In this document: in pieces, positions 13,852-21,581 of the stretch | Layout: the number at the start of each line of letters is the position of its first letter | Numbering within the stretch: position 1 is the stretch's first letter | NCBI GenBank assembly: GCA_964347325.1 | Contig: CAYFYA010000022.1 | Span: 1-25,535, forward strand | DNA: 25,535 nt | Direction: 5' to 3' | From: JAJISG01 sp964347325 | Lineage (GTDB): Archaea > Thermoplasmatota > Thermoplasmata > RBG-16-68-12 > JAJISG01 | Made by a program: the position numbers and the translations under genes | The notes under the pieces: generated by a model | The model's database searches: none | What the model saw: the letters and a program-made list of their open reading frames with translations, nothing else | Told to the model about the DNA's origin: nothing

Positions 13852-14186
13852 GCTCTACCCTTGAACCTGTCCACCGGGTACCTGTGCTCGTTCTTCTCGA
13901 GCTTCTGAAGTATGGCCTTCTCCAGGTCGATGGAGAGAGAGTTGGCCATGCTGAGGCCGTAAATGAAGACGTCAGCCAGTTCCTCAGCGATTTCGCCCTT
14001 GAGATCCGGAAGCATTCCAGCAATCTCCTCAGGACTTCGCCACTGGAAGAGCTCCAAGAGCTCCGAGGCCTCCACAGACAGGGCGATAGCCAGATCCTTC
14101 GGGTTGTGGAAGATCTCCCATTCTCGCTTGGCGACGAACTCGGCCACTCGACGAGACAGGGAACCAACGCTCTCCGCATCTCCCAT
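13842..14186 (-). CDS. MazG-like nucleotide pyrophosphohydrolase
   Basis: A 114-residue all-helical protein with the MazG/dCTP-pyrophosphatase metal-binding motifs E39-x-x-E42 (VEASELLELFQW) and E69-x-x-D72 (EIAEELADVFIY). Such enzymes hydrolyse non-canonical or excess NTPs/dNTPs to the monophosphate plus pyrophosphate, cleaning the nucleotide pool. The length fits the single-domain MazG-like group. The frame extends to 14255, but a TATA box at 14208-14215 with 25-nt spacing sets the ATG at 14186. Convergent with the exonuclease-like gene. Confidence 0.85.
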   Translation of the reverse strand: MGDAESVGSLSRRVAEFVAKREWEIFHNPKDLAIALSVEASELLELFQWRSPEEIAGMLPDLKGEIAEELADVFIYGLSMANSLSIDLEKAILQKLEKNEHRYPVDRFKGRAYE

Positions 14187-14206
14187 GATCCTCCATCGAC
14201 CGTCCG

Positions 14207-14215
14207 ACATATAAC
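14207..14215 (-). promoter_or_regulatory. TATA box for the MazG-like gene
   Basis: The minus strand reads GTTATATG, about 25 nt before the ATG at 14186. It rules against the longer frame starting at 14255. Confidence 0.5.
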
Positions 14216-14347
14216 AGGCTCCACACTTGGTGAGCCCCCTAGCCAGTCCACGCAAATGACGACTCGACTCAAAGCTGGTAATCAGGGATGAATCTCGGTT
14301 CGCACCCTTCTTTAGGGTGCCTTGAGAGCTCAGCTGGCAGGGCTAAC

Positions 14348-14632
14348 ATGGTTCCCGACCCAGAGCTCCGGAGGCTCCTGCATCTCTGCGAGGAGAGGCT
14401 GAACTCCGATCCTCACGACCCCGACGCCTTGTTCGCCAAGGCCGCGGTCTATGGGCATCTGGGCCTGTACGCGGACGCTCTGGAGTTCTTGCAGGTCGTC
14501 TCAGCGAAGGAGAGTGGCTATCCTGGTTTGGAGCGCTTCCGAAGGCGTATTGTGAAAGAGATGGGCCAGACTATCGCCTTCCAGACCTCTTTTGGGGACG
14601 GACCTGGATGGCACGGAGGACTCGAAATCTAG
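14348..14632 (+). CDS. Small TPR-like helical protein
   Basis: A 94-residue protein with a TPR-like helical hairpin (HDPDALFAKAAVYGHLGLYADALEFL is the core, about residues 24-49) flanked by helices. Such repeats mediate protein-protein contact. The frame is open to 14288, but a TATA-like CTTTAGGGT near 14311-14319 fits the ATG at 14348. It overlaps the following DUF1616-like membrane gene by 25 nt, so the two are probably translated together. No closer assignment possible. Confidence 0.6.
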   Translation: MVPDPELRRLLHLCEERLNSDPHDPDALFAKAAVYGHLGLYADALEFLQVVSAKESGYPGLERFRRRIVKEMGQTIAFQTSFGDGPGWHGGLEI

Positions 14633-15171
14633 ATATCTGCATCTCGCCTTGGAACCTCGTGGTCCTTGAGCTGGCGCTCTTGCCCCTGATCTTCTTCCTT
14701 CCAGGCTATTTCATCGTGAACTCCATGTTTCCCGGAAAGGGCACCCTCGGAGGCAACCTGGACCTCTTGTACAGGGTCTTCCTGAGTATCGTCACCAGCG
14801 TATCCCTCGTGATCGTTTACGGGACTACGCTGGTCTTGCTGGGACAAGGGACAGAACAGGTCCTCTTCAGGCCGGACTACCTATGGCCAGGGCTAGCTGC
14901 CTTGTCCGTCGTTTTCTTCATTGTGGGTGTGATGCGGGGTGCCTATCCCAGAATCAGCGCGGCCCTCGGGAGGCAGGTTCCAGACTTCGAGCCCAGGGCA
15001 GAGGTTAGTACGGGAACCTTTGATCGCTTGGTGGAGGTCACCGCCAGACTTGATGACTTCAGGCGACGAGCATCGACCAGCCCGGAGGAGGCGGAGAGCT
15101 TGAAAGGGCTGATAGAAGGTCTCGAGTCCGAGAAGGCAAGGCTCGAGGAGGAGGCTGCCGGGAAGTGGTGA
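14608..15171 (+). CDS. DUF1616-like membrane protein with C-terminal coiled coil
   Basis: A 187-residue protein. Residues 15-110 hold three transmembrane helices with the segment FFLPGYFIVNSMFPGK followed by LLYRVFLSIVTSVSLVIVYG, resembling the N-terminal part of archaeal DUF1616 proteins. The C-terminal third (about 135-187) is charged and predicted coiled coil (GLIEGLESEKARLEEEAA). Function of DUF1616 is unknown; association with surface or glycan genes is common but not seen here. It overlaps the TPR-like gene upstream, and its TGA overlaps the Pth2 ATG by one base. Confidence 0.6.
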   Translation: MARRTRNLDICISPWNLVVLELALLPLIFFLPGYFIVNSMFPGKGTLGGNLDLLYRVFLSIVTSVSLVIVYGTTLVLLGQGTEQVLFRPDYLWPGLAALSVVFFIVGVMRGAYPRISAALGRQVPDFEPRAEVSTGTFDRLVEVTARLDDFRRRASTSPEEAESLKGLIEGLESEKARLEEEAAGKW

Positions 15172-15524
15172 TGGAATATAAGCTCGCCGTCGTCGTCCGA
15201 GACGACCTGAAGCTATCCAAGGGAAAGCTCGCCGTCCAGGTTGCCCATGCCGCGGTCTCCTGTTCCATGAAGGCGAGACGTTCCCATAGCAAGTGGTTCA
15301 GGGCCTGGTTGGGAGAGGGGCAGAGAAAGGTGGTCCTGCGGGCTGAGGACCTGGACGAGCTGAGGAAACTCAAGGCCCGTGCTCGGTCGGCAGGCCTCGT
15401 CACTGATTTGATAAGCGATGCCGGTCTCACGGAGGTCCCGCCTGGGACCAAGACGGCGCTCGGGATAGGACCTGGTCCGGAGGAACTGGTGGATAGCGTG
15501 ACGGGTCACCTGAGGTTGGTATAG
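15171..15524 (+). CDS. pth2: Peptidyl-tRNA hydrolase, archaeal/eukaryotic type (Pth2)
   Basis: A 117-residue enzyme that releases peptides from peptidyl-tRNA after premature drop-off. The family motif KLSKGKLAVQVAHAAV is near the N-terminus, with the later LRAEDLDELRKLKARARSAGL, LISDAGLTEVPPGTKTALGIGP and the C-terminal VTGHLRLV, all characteristic of Pth2. Length is typical (115-120). ATG 15171 is preferred over the in-frame GTG codons at 15165 and 15168. It sits between the DUF1616-like gene (1-nt overlap) and DUF99 (1-nt overlap, TAGTG), so the cluster is an operon. Confidence 0.95.
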   Translation: MEYKLAVVVRDDLKLSKGKLAVQVAHAAVSCSMKARRSHSKWFRAWLGEGQRKVVLRAEDLDELRKLKARARSAGLVTDLISDAGLTEVPPGTKTALGIGPGPEELVDSVTGHLRLV

Positions 15525-16096
15525 TGAAGCCCCAGGTCAGAGTGCTGGGCATCGACGACGCCCCTTTCAACTTCGATGACGACAGGGTGGAGATCGTTGG
15601 CGTTGTGGTCCGCCTGCCCTCCTACGTCGAGGGGTTCATGATATCTGACGTCCAAGTGGACGGGGACGACGCCACTCATCGCCTAGCCCAGATGGTCATT
15701 GAGTCCAGGTTTCGAGAGGGATTGGCCCTCGTGATGATCGATGGAGTCGCCCTCGGAGGCTTCAATATAGTTGACATCCGAGAGCTGCATGACCAGATAT
15801 TGATCCCCGTAGCCACAGTAACGAAGAAGGAGCCGGACGTGGCTAGCATTGAAAAGGCCCTAAAGGCCCGCTTCTCTGATTGGAAGGACCGGCTTGAAGT
15901 CATCTCCAGGTCGGAGCTTGAGAAGGTGAAGACCGCACACAAGCCACTCTACGTCTACAGCGTCGGAATCGAGTCGGCCGACCTGAAAGGGCTCATTCGA
16001 GGGAGCACCGTCCGTGGAGCGCTACCTGAGCCGCTTAGAATTGCCCACCTAGTCGCGACGGCCATCAAGTCGGGAGAGTCGAAGGGATCCTCCTAG
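15524..16096 (+). CDS. DUF99 family protein
   Basis: A 190-residue member of the archaeal DUF99 (UPF0215) family, recognisable from RVLGIDDAPF at the start, LVMIDGVALGGFNIVD in the middle, and LYVYSVGIESAD then ALPEPLRIAHLVATAIKSGES at the end. The family is related in fold to the endonuclease V/RNase H-like group, but its reaction is unknown. GTG start overlapping the Pth2 stop by one base; the 3' end overlaps the convergent pelota gene by 4 nt. Partnership with Pth2 hints at an RNA-related role (inference). Confidence 0.85.
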   Translation: MKPQVRVLGIDDAPFNFDDDRVEIVGVVVRLPSYVEGFMISDVQVDGDDATHRLAQMVIESRFREGLALVMIDGVALGGFNIVDIRELHDQILIPVATVTKKEPDVASIEKALKARFSDWKDRLEVISRSELEKVKTAHKPLYVYSVGIESADLKGLIRGSTVRGALPEPLRIAHLVATAIKSGESKGSS

Positions 16097-17139
16097 CCTA
16101 TCCGGAAGCGAAGGAGGGCGCCTAGACCTCCAAAGGACTTCAGCTTCCTCCCGGCGTCGTGGTGTGTGCTGACGACCGTCACCTTCCCCCTCCGTTCCTC
16201 CACCTTCCTCATCAAGTCCTCGACATCGAGGGTCCGACTCGCTTCGTCTGTGACGAGCAGGGTCTCCACAGCTCCCGCCTCAACGGCCGTCTTCACCTCC
16301 TCAGGTCCGTAAGCATACAGTCCCTCCTTGCCGATCTCCTGCAGGAGGTCCTCGACAAGCTTCGTCTCCTTGGCGACTCGGGAGTCCTGTAGGACCTTGG
16401 CGGCGAGCCCGCTCTTCATGGCCTCCTGAATTCCCGTCATTCCTGGGTGGGCCGTGCCATAACTCTGAACCTCCCGGAATAGCTCCGGTTCTCTCTCCTT
16501 CGCAAACTGCAGGAAATCCTCCCGAGTGAAGCCTGGACCGAGGACGACGAAACCAGGCGATGGGTCCAGTTGGCGAAGCTTCTGCAGAACCTGGGTGAAG
16601 TAGTCGGCCTTCGATGGCTCTCTTCCGTAGAGCTTCCCGCCCCCCTCCGCCTTGATCTCGGCCACCTCCCTGATTCCGTACTGGTGCATCTGTGCCAACA
16701 GGGCCGCCTCATCGTCCAAGGATAGTATCGTTACAACCGGCTGCTCCGACGCCTCCACAGCCTCCTCGATCCGTTTGAGGTGGGAGTCTCGCCACTCCTT
16801 CACCACCCACAATGAGTCCCCATCTCCCACATTCAATGTGTGGTGGGATCCCAGATCCATGGTCCCCTCCTCGATGACGCCCAGAATGCGAAGCCTGTCG
16901 GCGAACTCGTGGAACTCCACCCTCTCCACCCTGAGGCCCATCTCGAGGCGGACCTTCTCTCGGCGCTCCGGCCGGATCTTGTCAGTCCGGCTCTCCTCCC
17001 TGCGATAGGTTGTCGCCCTCACGAGATCTCCAGGCTCCACCAGGTTGTAGAGGTGCCAGAGGTCGTCGAGGTTCTGGAGGAGTAGCTTGATGGCACCAAC
17101 CTTCATGTCCCGACCGAGGACTCTCACACCCTCGACCAT
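16093..17139 (-). CDS. pelA: mRNA surveillance protein pelota (Dom34)
   Basis: A 348-residue aPelota, a paralogue of release factor aRF1 that, with aEF1A as carrier and ABCE1, splits stalled ribosomes. Domain 1 (about 1-130) starts VRVLGRDMKVGAIKLLLQNLDDLWHLYNLV and includes RREESRTDKIRPERREK; the central domain has GFVVLGPGFTREDF; the C-terminal domain has AVETLLVTDEASR and THHDAGRKLKSFGGLGALLRF. It lacks the GGQ motif, as expected. I keep ATG 17139 because alignment of the first strand needs it; ATG 17106 is too short. It lies 29 nt after aIF2 gamma, with a possible own TATA (CAAATAGAG). Confidence 0.95.
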   Translation of the reverse strand: MVEGVRVLGRDMKVGAIKLLLQNLDDLWHLYNLVEPGDLVRATTYRREESRTDKIRPERREKVRLEMGLRVERVEFHEFADRLRILGVIEEGTMDLGSHHTLNVGDGDSLWVVKEWRDSHLKRIEEAVEASEQPVVTILSLDDEAALLAQMHQYGIREVAEIKAEGGGKLYGREPSKADYFTQVLQKLRQLDPSPGFVVLGPGFTREDFLQFAKEREPELFREVQSYGTAHPGMTGIQEAMKSGLAAKVLQDSRVAKETKLVEDLLQEIGKEGLYAYGPEEVKTAVEAGAVETLLVTDEASRTLDVEDLMRKVEERRGKVTVVSTHHDAGRKLKSFGGLGALLRFRIG

Positions 17140-17168
17140 GACGAGGGCTCTATTTGTGGATATCGAGC

Positions 17169-18401
17169 TTACTGGACGATGCCGTATCCGATAAGACGCC
17201 AGCGACCCCCGATGCGTCGGCTAATGGCCGACCTTAGGCCGGGCTCCACCGCCACGGGTATCTTCAGGGTCATGTCGGCGACATTCTCCCTGGCGGAGGT
17301 TACCACGCCCACCGTGGTCGAGGTCCCCACGCTGATCATCAGAGGCTCGTTGGTCCGGATCTCCTCCACCTTCAGCTCCTCCTCAGTCCCCACCACCCTA
17401 TCCAGCAGGTGGGTCTCCATGCTAAGCTTGTCCATGATGGGTGGTAGAGTCCCTGGCGCGCCCGCCACACGGCCGAGCATAGCGTCCGACTTCGTCATGG
17501 CGGGGTCCAGCTGAGTCCCCACGGCGATGAGGCCACCTGGCCTGACCCTCTTCCTCTCCTCGCCTCCAGCACGCAGCGACACTATCTCCGTGGTGACCTC
17601 CTCCCACTGGCTCTTCCCGGAGGCCTCCACCTGCCGACCAGGTCGCACCTCGATGGCGTCCCCGGTCTTCAGGACCCCGTGGAGTAGGCTGCCACCGATC
17701 ACGCCACCTTGGAGGTTCTTCGGCTCGGTCCCAGGCGTGTTCACGTCGAAGGATCGGGCGACGTACATGCGGGGAGACTTCCCCTGCTCAACCTTCCGAG
17801 AGGGGATGTGCTTCTGTATCTCCATGATCAGATAGTCAACGTTGATGTTGTGGTGAGCAGATATGGGGACGATGGGTGCATCCTCGGCCATGGTCCCTTT
17901 GAGGAAGTCCCGGATCTCCCCATAGCTCTTCTTCGCCCCCTCCTCGTCCACGAGATCGATCTTGTTCTGTACGACCACGATGTGGCTGACCCCGATAATG
18001 CTCAAGGCCATGAGGTGTTCCTTGGTCTGGGGTTGCGGGCAGCGCTCGTTGGCAGAGACCAGCAGAAGGGCGCCGTCCATCAGGGCGGCTCCGGAGAGCA
18101 TCGTCGCCATGAGGGTCTCGTGTCCAGGCGAGTCGACGAAGCTCACCGCCCGGAGGAACTCGGCCTTTTTGCCGCAGTTTGGACACTTGGGGTCTGTGGT
18201 GTAGGCCTCTGGTTCGGCGCACTCCGTGCACTTGTAGAAGGCGGTATCCGCGTAACCCAGCCTGATGGAGATGCCCCTCTTGATCTCCTCGCTGTGGCGG
18301 TCTGTGTACTCCCCCGTGAGCAGCTGCGCCAGGGTGGTCTTTCCATGGTCCACGTGGCCAACGAGGCCGATATTCACCTCGGGTTGCTCGGGAACCTTCA
18401 C
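17169..18401 (-). CDS. eif2g: Translation initiation factor aIF2 subunit gamma
   Basis: A 410-residue GTPase that, with the alpha and beta subunits, delivers initiator Met-tRNA to the small ribosomal subunit. G1 GHVDHGKT (15-22), a zinc knuckle C58/C61/C73/C76 (CTEC...CPNC), G3 DSPGH (90-94), G4 NKID (146-149) and G5 ISAHH (about residue 178) are all present, followed by two beta-barrel domains ending GGRWRLIGYGIVQ. Length is standard. GTG start overlaps the S6e stop by 4 nt (GTGA), as in the conserved archaeal S6e-aIF2 gamma pair. Confidence 0.97.
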   Translation of the reverse strand: MKVPEQPEVNIGLVGHVDHGKTTLAQLLTGEYTDRHSEEIKRGISIRLGYADTAFYKCTECAEPEAYTTDPKCPNCGKKAEFLRAVSFVDSPGHETLMATMLSGAALMDGALLLVSANERCPQPQTKEHLMALSIIGVSHIVVVQNKIDLVDEEGAKKSYGEIRDFLKGTMAEDAPIVPISAHHNINVDYLIMEIQKHIPSRKVEQGKSPRMYVARSFDVNTPGTEPKNLQGGVIGGSLLHGVLKTGDAIEVRPGRQVEASGKSQWEEVTTEIVSLRAGGEERKRVRPGGLIAVGTQLDPAMTKSDAMLGRVAGAPGTLPPIMDKLSMETHLLDRVVGTEEELKVEEIRTNEPLMISVGTSTTVGVVTSARENVADMTLKIPVAVEPGLRSAISRRIGGRWRLIGYGIVQ

Positions 18402-18793
18402 TCCGTCTCCACCTTCTCCCTGAAGGCGTCCTGTATGGACTTGGGACCGTAGGTGACTATCTTGAGGTTGAGCTGCACCGTGTCCGGTCCGACGGCGTTC
18501 CCGCGCAGAGTCTTCCGCCGTCTCACGCCCTTCTTGCGTGGCCTGAAGCCCGTCCCACCGGCGACCAGGACCCGCTTCCTCCTGGGTCCCGGGAGGTCGG
18601 GCCTCATGGGGAACCCATCCTTGTCGGAGCCGCCGGTGAGGAGGAGCTTATAGCCCGGCAGATCGAAGAAGATGCCGTCCACCTCCTCCCCAATCCTCTT
18701 GCCTATGAGGGCGCCGGCATAGTGCCCGCTGACCTCCCTGTTGTAGGAATGGCCCGACTTCGGATCGCTGATGATGGCTTTGAACTCGGCCAA
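18398..18793 (-). CDS. rps6e: Ribosomal protein S6e
   Basis: A 131-residue small-subunit protein. Family signatures are AEFKAIISDPKSGHSYNREV at the N-terminus and the GGSDKDGFPMRPDLPGPRRK segment followed by the basic KKGVRRRKTLRGN. The start is a TTG (18791-18793), not ATG; homologous proteins begin MAEFK, and a TATA box sits 28 nt upstream, so the TTG is well supported. First gene of the S6e-aIF2 gamma-pelota cluster. Confidence 0.96.
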   Translation of the reverse strand: MAEFKAIISDPKSGHSYNREVSGHYAGALIGKRIGEEVDGIFFDLPGYKLLLTGGSDKDGFPMRPDLPGPRRKRVLVAGGTGFRPRKKGVRRRKTLRGNAVGPDTVQLNLKIVTYGPKSIQDAFREKVETE

Positions 18794-18817
18794 GGCAGCC
18801 GTTCTATGATAGGGGCC

Positions 18818-18826
18818 ATTAAAAGG
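18818..18826 (-). promoter_or_regulatory. TATA box for the S6e-aIF2 gamma operon
   Basis: Minus strand reads CCTTTTAAT, 28 nt before the TTG start of S6e. Together with AACC before it, the site resembles the one before CysRS (AACCTTTAAG). Confidence 0.6.
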
Positions 18827-20062
18827 TTATCGACCTGGGTCGGCCTCCAGCTCTTCTTCACAGAGGCCCAGGACGCTACAGTACTCGCAGAGGTCTGAGA
18901 AGACACTCCTTGCCGTGGAGGACGGGATCTCCGGCCTCTCATTGACGAGCCTGGCGAGGTGCAGGACAACCCCCGAGGCCGTCCCGGTGTCCAGGTCGTC
19001 GTCCATGGCATTTATGAAGGTCTCGCGGGCACTGCGGGACCTCTTCAGAAGCTCATCGTCCTCTCCGGGGACCTTGGCCTCCATGGCCTCACGGACCTTC
19101 TCTATGGCTGCCGCCACCTCCGAGTACTCGTCACGTGCCACTTCGATGGCAGCCTCGCTGTAGTCCGTCGTTGCCCTGTAGTGGCTCTTCATGATGAAGT
19201 AACGGAGTACCTCCCACTGGAAGCTCCCCAGGCTTTCCCGAATGGTGACAAAATTGCCGAGAGACTTCGACATTGGCGCCGCTTGGAGGGTTACGAAGCC
19301 GTTGTGGAGCCACTGTCGGGCGAACTCCCCCTTGCCGAGAACCTGGGAGATAATGTCCTCGCTTTCGTGGTGGGGGAAGATGAGGTCCTTGCCGCCTCCG
19401 TGGATGTCAAAGGACGGGCCTAGGTACTTCGTGGACATGACATAGCACTCGATGTGCCACCCGGGGCGACCGCGGCCCCAAGGACTGTCCCACGATGGTT
19501 CACCCTCCTTCGACTGCCTCCAGAGGGCGAAATCCAGAGGTCCCCGCCTGGGAGAGCTTTCCGGCATCTCTTCTGTCACCATGTCCTCCAGGGCGCGTCC
19601 ACTCAGGGCGCCGAAAGAGTCCTCTGGCACCCTCAGAAAGACCTCTCCGTCGACCTCGTATGCGACACCCCGATCGAGCAGCTCCTCGATGACGTGTACG
19701 ATGTCCGCTATGTGCTCTGTGACCCGTGGATAGCGGTGGGCCCTGCGAACCATCAGCCGATCCATGTCCTCCAGGAAGGCCTCGATGAACCTCTCGGCCA
19801 GATCCAATGCAGGGACTCCCTCCTCCTCGGCGCGTCTGGTGATGGAGTCCTCGAAGTCTGTGAAGTTCTGGACGTGGAGCGTCCTCCACCCCTTGTACTC
19901 CAGGTACCGCCGCAGGATGTCAAAGGAAACGTAGGCCTTTGCGTGGCCTAGATGGGCGAAGTCGTAGACCGTCGGCCCGCAGATGTACATCCCAACCTCC
20001 TCACCGGCGGGGCGGAACTCCTCCATTCGCTTTGTCTTGGTGTTGTAAAGCCTCAAGCCCAT
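18827..20062 (-). CDS. cysS: Cysteinyl-tRNA synthetase (divergent, short C-terminus)
   Basis: A 411-residue class I synthetase that attaches cysteine to tRNA-Cys. The cysteine-binding zinc ligands are kept: C28 (CGPTVYD), C206 (GWHIEC), H231 and E235 (FPHHESE). HLGH (37-40) is the HIGH motif. Oddities: the second ATP motif is P-MSKS (264-267) where KMSKS is usual, the common NITDVDD is NFTDFED, and the protein is about 50 residues shorter than most CysRS, trimmed in the anticodon-binding region. It resembles CysRS most, with MshC (cysteine ligase) as an alternative of the same length. A TATA-like CTTAAAGG is at 20098-20105. Confidence 0.85.
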   Translation of the reverse strand: MGLRLYNTKTKRMEEFRPAGEEVGMYICGPTVYDFAHLGHAKAYVSFDILRRYLEYKGWRTLHVQNFTDFEDSITRRAEEEGVPALDLAERFIEAFLEDMDRLMVRRAHRYPRVTEHIADIVHVIEELLDRGVAYEVDGEVFLRVPEDSFGALSGRALEDMVTEEMPESSPRRGPLDFALWRQSKEGEPSWDSPWGRGRPGWHIECYVMSTKYLGPSFDIHGGGKDLIFPHHESEDIISQVLGKGEFARQWLHNGFVTLQAAPMSKSLGNFVTIRESLGSFQWEVLRYFIMKSHYRATTDYSEAAIEVARDEYSEVAAAIEKVREAMEAKVPGEDDELLKRSRSARETFINAMDDDLDTGTASGVVLHLARLVNERPEIPSSTARSVFSDLCEYCSVLGLCEEELEADPGR

Positions 20063-20097
20063 CCAGTGACCAGCCCACTTACCACAGGCGCGAGTAG

Positions 20098-20105
20098 CTT
20101 AAAGG
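20098..20105 (-). promoter_or_regulatory. TATA box for the CysRS gene
   Basis: Minus strand reads CCTTTAAG, about 40 nt before the ATG at 20062, implying a short leader of roughly 15 nt. Confidence 0.5.
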
Positions 20106-20137
20106 TTAATCGAGGGGCACGCACACGGGGAATCTCA

Positions 20138-21241
20138 CTAGACGCCGCCCGCGATACCTACCTCGATGGATGAGACTGGCGGGAGGAGATCGGTGAGGGT
20201 CTCCCAGGACTCCCCTTCGTCTCGGCTGTAGTATATCTGTCCCGTTTTGGTCCCGAGGTACACACCCGCGGGGTCGTTCCAGTCCGTCGCCAGAGCCTCG
20301 CGGAGAATCGTGAGATAGGCGTTCTTCTGGGGCAGGCCCTTCGAGAGATGTTCCCAGTCATCCCCACCGTCGGTCGTCCGGTAGACGGCCATGGAGCCTT
20401 TGGGCGTCACTCGGTTGAAGTCTCCGATGAGAGGGACGGTATAGAGGGTCCCTGCCTCCCGGGGATGCGCCGCCATGGGGAAGCCGAAGGTGGACGGTAG
20501 CCCCTTGTTGATATCCGTCCAGGCGGGGTCTCCCCTCCTCCTCCTGTAGGCGCCACAGTGATTCTGCTGGTAGATGATGGCAGGATCGGTCGGGTCTCTG
20601 ACGATCTTGTGGACGCAGGATCCGATCTGGTCCTCCTTCATGATCTTCTCAGGGCGGTAGTCCGCCCGGACCTCCCCGTTCATCACCCGCCATGTCTCGC
20701 CCCTGTCATTGGTACCGAGGACACCGACTGCCGAGATGCCGACCACCATTCGCTTTGGATCACCCGGATAGGGGAGGATTGTGTGGAGGCAGAGCCCTCC
20801 CGCTCCCGGCTCCCACTTCCCCCTGTCCTCGCGGTTGTTGAGGCCATCGACAGACGCCCAGGTCTCGCCGCCGTCGTCGCTCCGGAAGAGTCCTGCGGGT
20901 TCGACCCCCAACCACAGCTCGGAGTCGAGGCCGGGTTCGACGTGCCAGATGCGATCGATACTCAAGCCGGACTCTTTGGAGTAGTGGGGCTCCTCCTTTC
21001 CCCGGACCCAGCTCTCACCGAAGTTCGTACTGCGCTGGACTGTCGGGCCCCAGTGGCCCGTCGTAACTCCGGCCCAGGTTGTCTTCCCATCCCGTGGGTC
21101 CAGGACAGCGTGCTTGACGGTGCGTCCCTCGAAATAGGGACCCCTGGACCTCCACGTCTTCCTATCCTTGGAGTGGAAGAAGAACAGTCCCTTCCGCGTG
21201 CCCGCCACCACAACGGTCTCACCCGCTCCGACATCAGTCAT
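20138..21241 (-). CDS. BNR/Asp-box beta-propeller protein (sialidase-like)
   Basis: A 367-residue protein with five Asp-box repeats: STNFGESW, SDDGGETW, TNDRGETW, TTDGGDDW and SRDEGESW, spaced as in BNR beta-propellers. It looks like the exo-alpha-sialidase/'WD40/YVTN/BNR-like' family, but catalytic sialidase residues are not evident and no signal peptide is seen, so it is probably cytoplasmic and non-glycosidic. The frame extends to 21283, but the ATG at 21241 lies one base after the stop of the MoaD-like gene, which gives a tight two-gene unit. Confidence 0.8.
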   Translation of the reverse strand: MTDVGAGETVVVAGTRKGLFFFHSKDRKTWRSRGPYFEGRTVKHAVLDPRDGKTTWAGVTTGHWGPTVQRSTNFGESWVRGKEEPHYSKESGLSIDRIWHVEPGLDSELWLGVEPAGLFRSDDGGETWASVDGLNNREDRGKWEPGAGGLCLHTILPYPGDPKRMVVGISAVGVLGTNDRGETWRVMNGEVRADYRPEKIMKEDQIGSCVHKIVRDPTDPAIIYQQNHCGAYRRRRGDPAWTDINKGLPSTFGFPMAAHPREAGTLYTVPLIGDFNRVTPKGSMAVYRTTDGGDDWEHLSKGLPQKNAYLTILREALATDWNDPAGVYLGTKTGQIYYSRDEGESWETLTDLLPPVSSIEVGIAGGV

Positions 21242-21242
21242 G

Positions 21243-21533
21243 TCAACCACCAGCCACCGAGGGGAGGATGTGGACCGTGTCACCGGAGTTCAGGGATACA
21301 GCTCCTGGTTCCAAGTGACCTACGGAATCCTCATTCACGAAGACGTGAACGTACTTCCGAACTTGGCCTTGGTCGTCCAGAACCCTTTCGCCCAGACCTG
21401 GGTACAGGACGCTAAGCTGAGCAAAGACCTCCTTCAGAGTACCTGCCGACACCTCCAGGGACTCTTCACCTCTCGAGTACTCCAGGAGAGCTCTCGGCAG
21501 AAGCACACGAACCTGGGCCTCCCCTTGACCCAT
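21243..21533 (-). CDS. MoaD/ThiS-like ubiquitin-fold sulfur carrier or modifier
   Basis: A 96-residue beta-grasp protein ending in the diagnostic Gly-Gly (HILPSVAGG), which in this family is adenylated and then carries sulfur as a thiocarboxylate or is joined to lysines (SAMP). Core strands: QVRVLLPRALLEYSRG, SLEVSAGTLKEVFAQL, KYVHVFVNEDSV and SLNSGDTVHILP. ATG 21533 is 28 nt from a TATA box. It is followed after one base by the BNR propeller gene, so the two are co-expressed. No E1-like or molybdopterin genes are nearby. Confidence 0.85.
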   Translation of the reverse strand: MGQGEAQVRVLLPRALLEYSRGEESLEVSAGTLKEVFAQLSVLYPGLGERVLDDQGQVRKYVHVFVNEDSVGHLEPGAVSLNSGDTVHILPSVAGG

Positions 21534-21556
21534 AGGACGGGGGGATGGTAAGACCG

Positions 21557-21565
21557 GATTAATAG
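21557..21565 (-). promoter_or_regulatory. TATA box for the MoaD-BNR operon
   Basis: Minus strand reads TATTAATCC, about 28 nt before the ATG at 21533. Confidence 0.5.
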
Positions 21566-21581
21566 TTAGCGGGCTTGGACA

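Noticed and set aside
17709..18452. 247-codon plus-strand frame
   Set aside because: Antisense to aIF2 gamma.
20558..21415. 285-codon plus-strand frame
   Set aside because: Antisense to the BNR propeller and MoaD-like genes; no recognisable domain.
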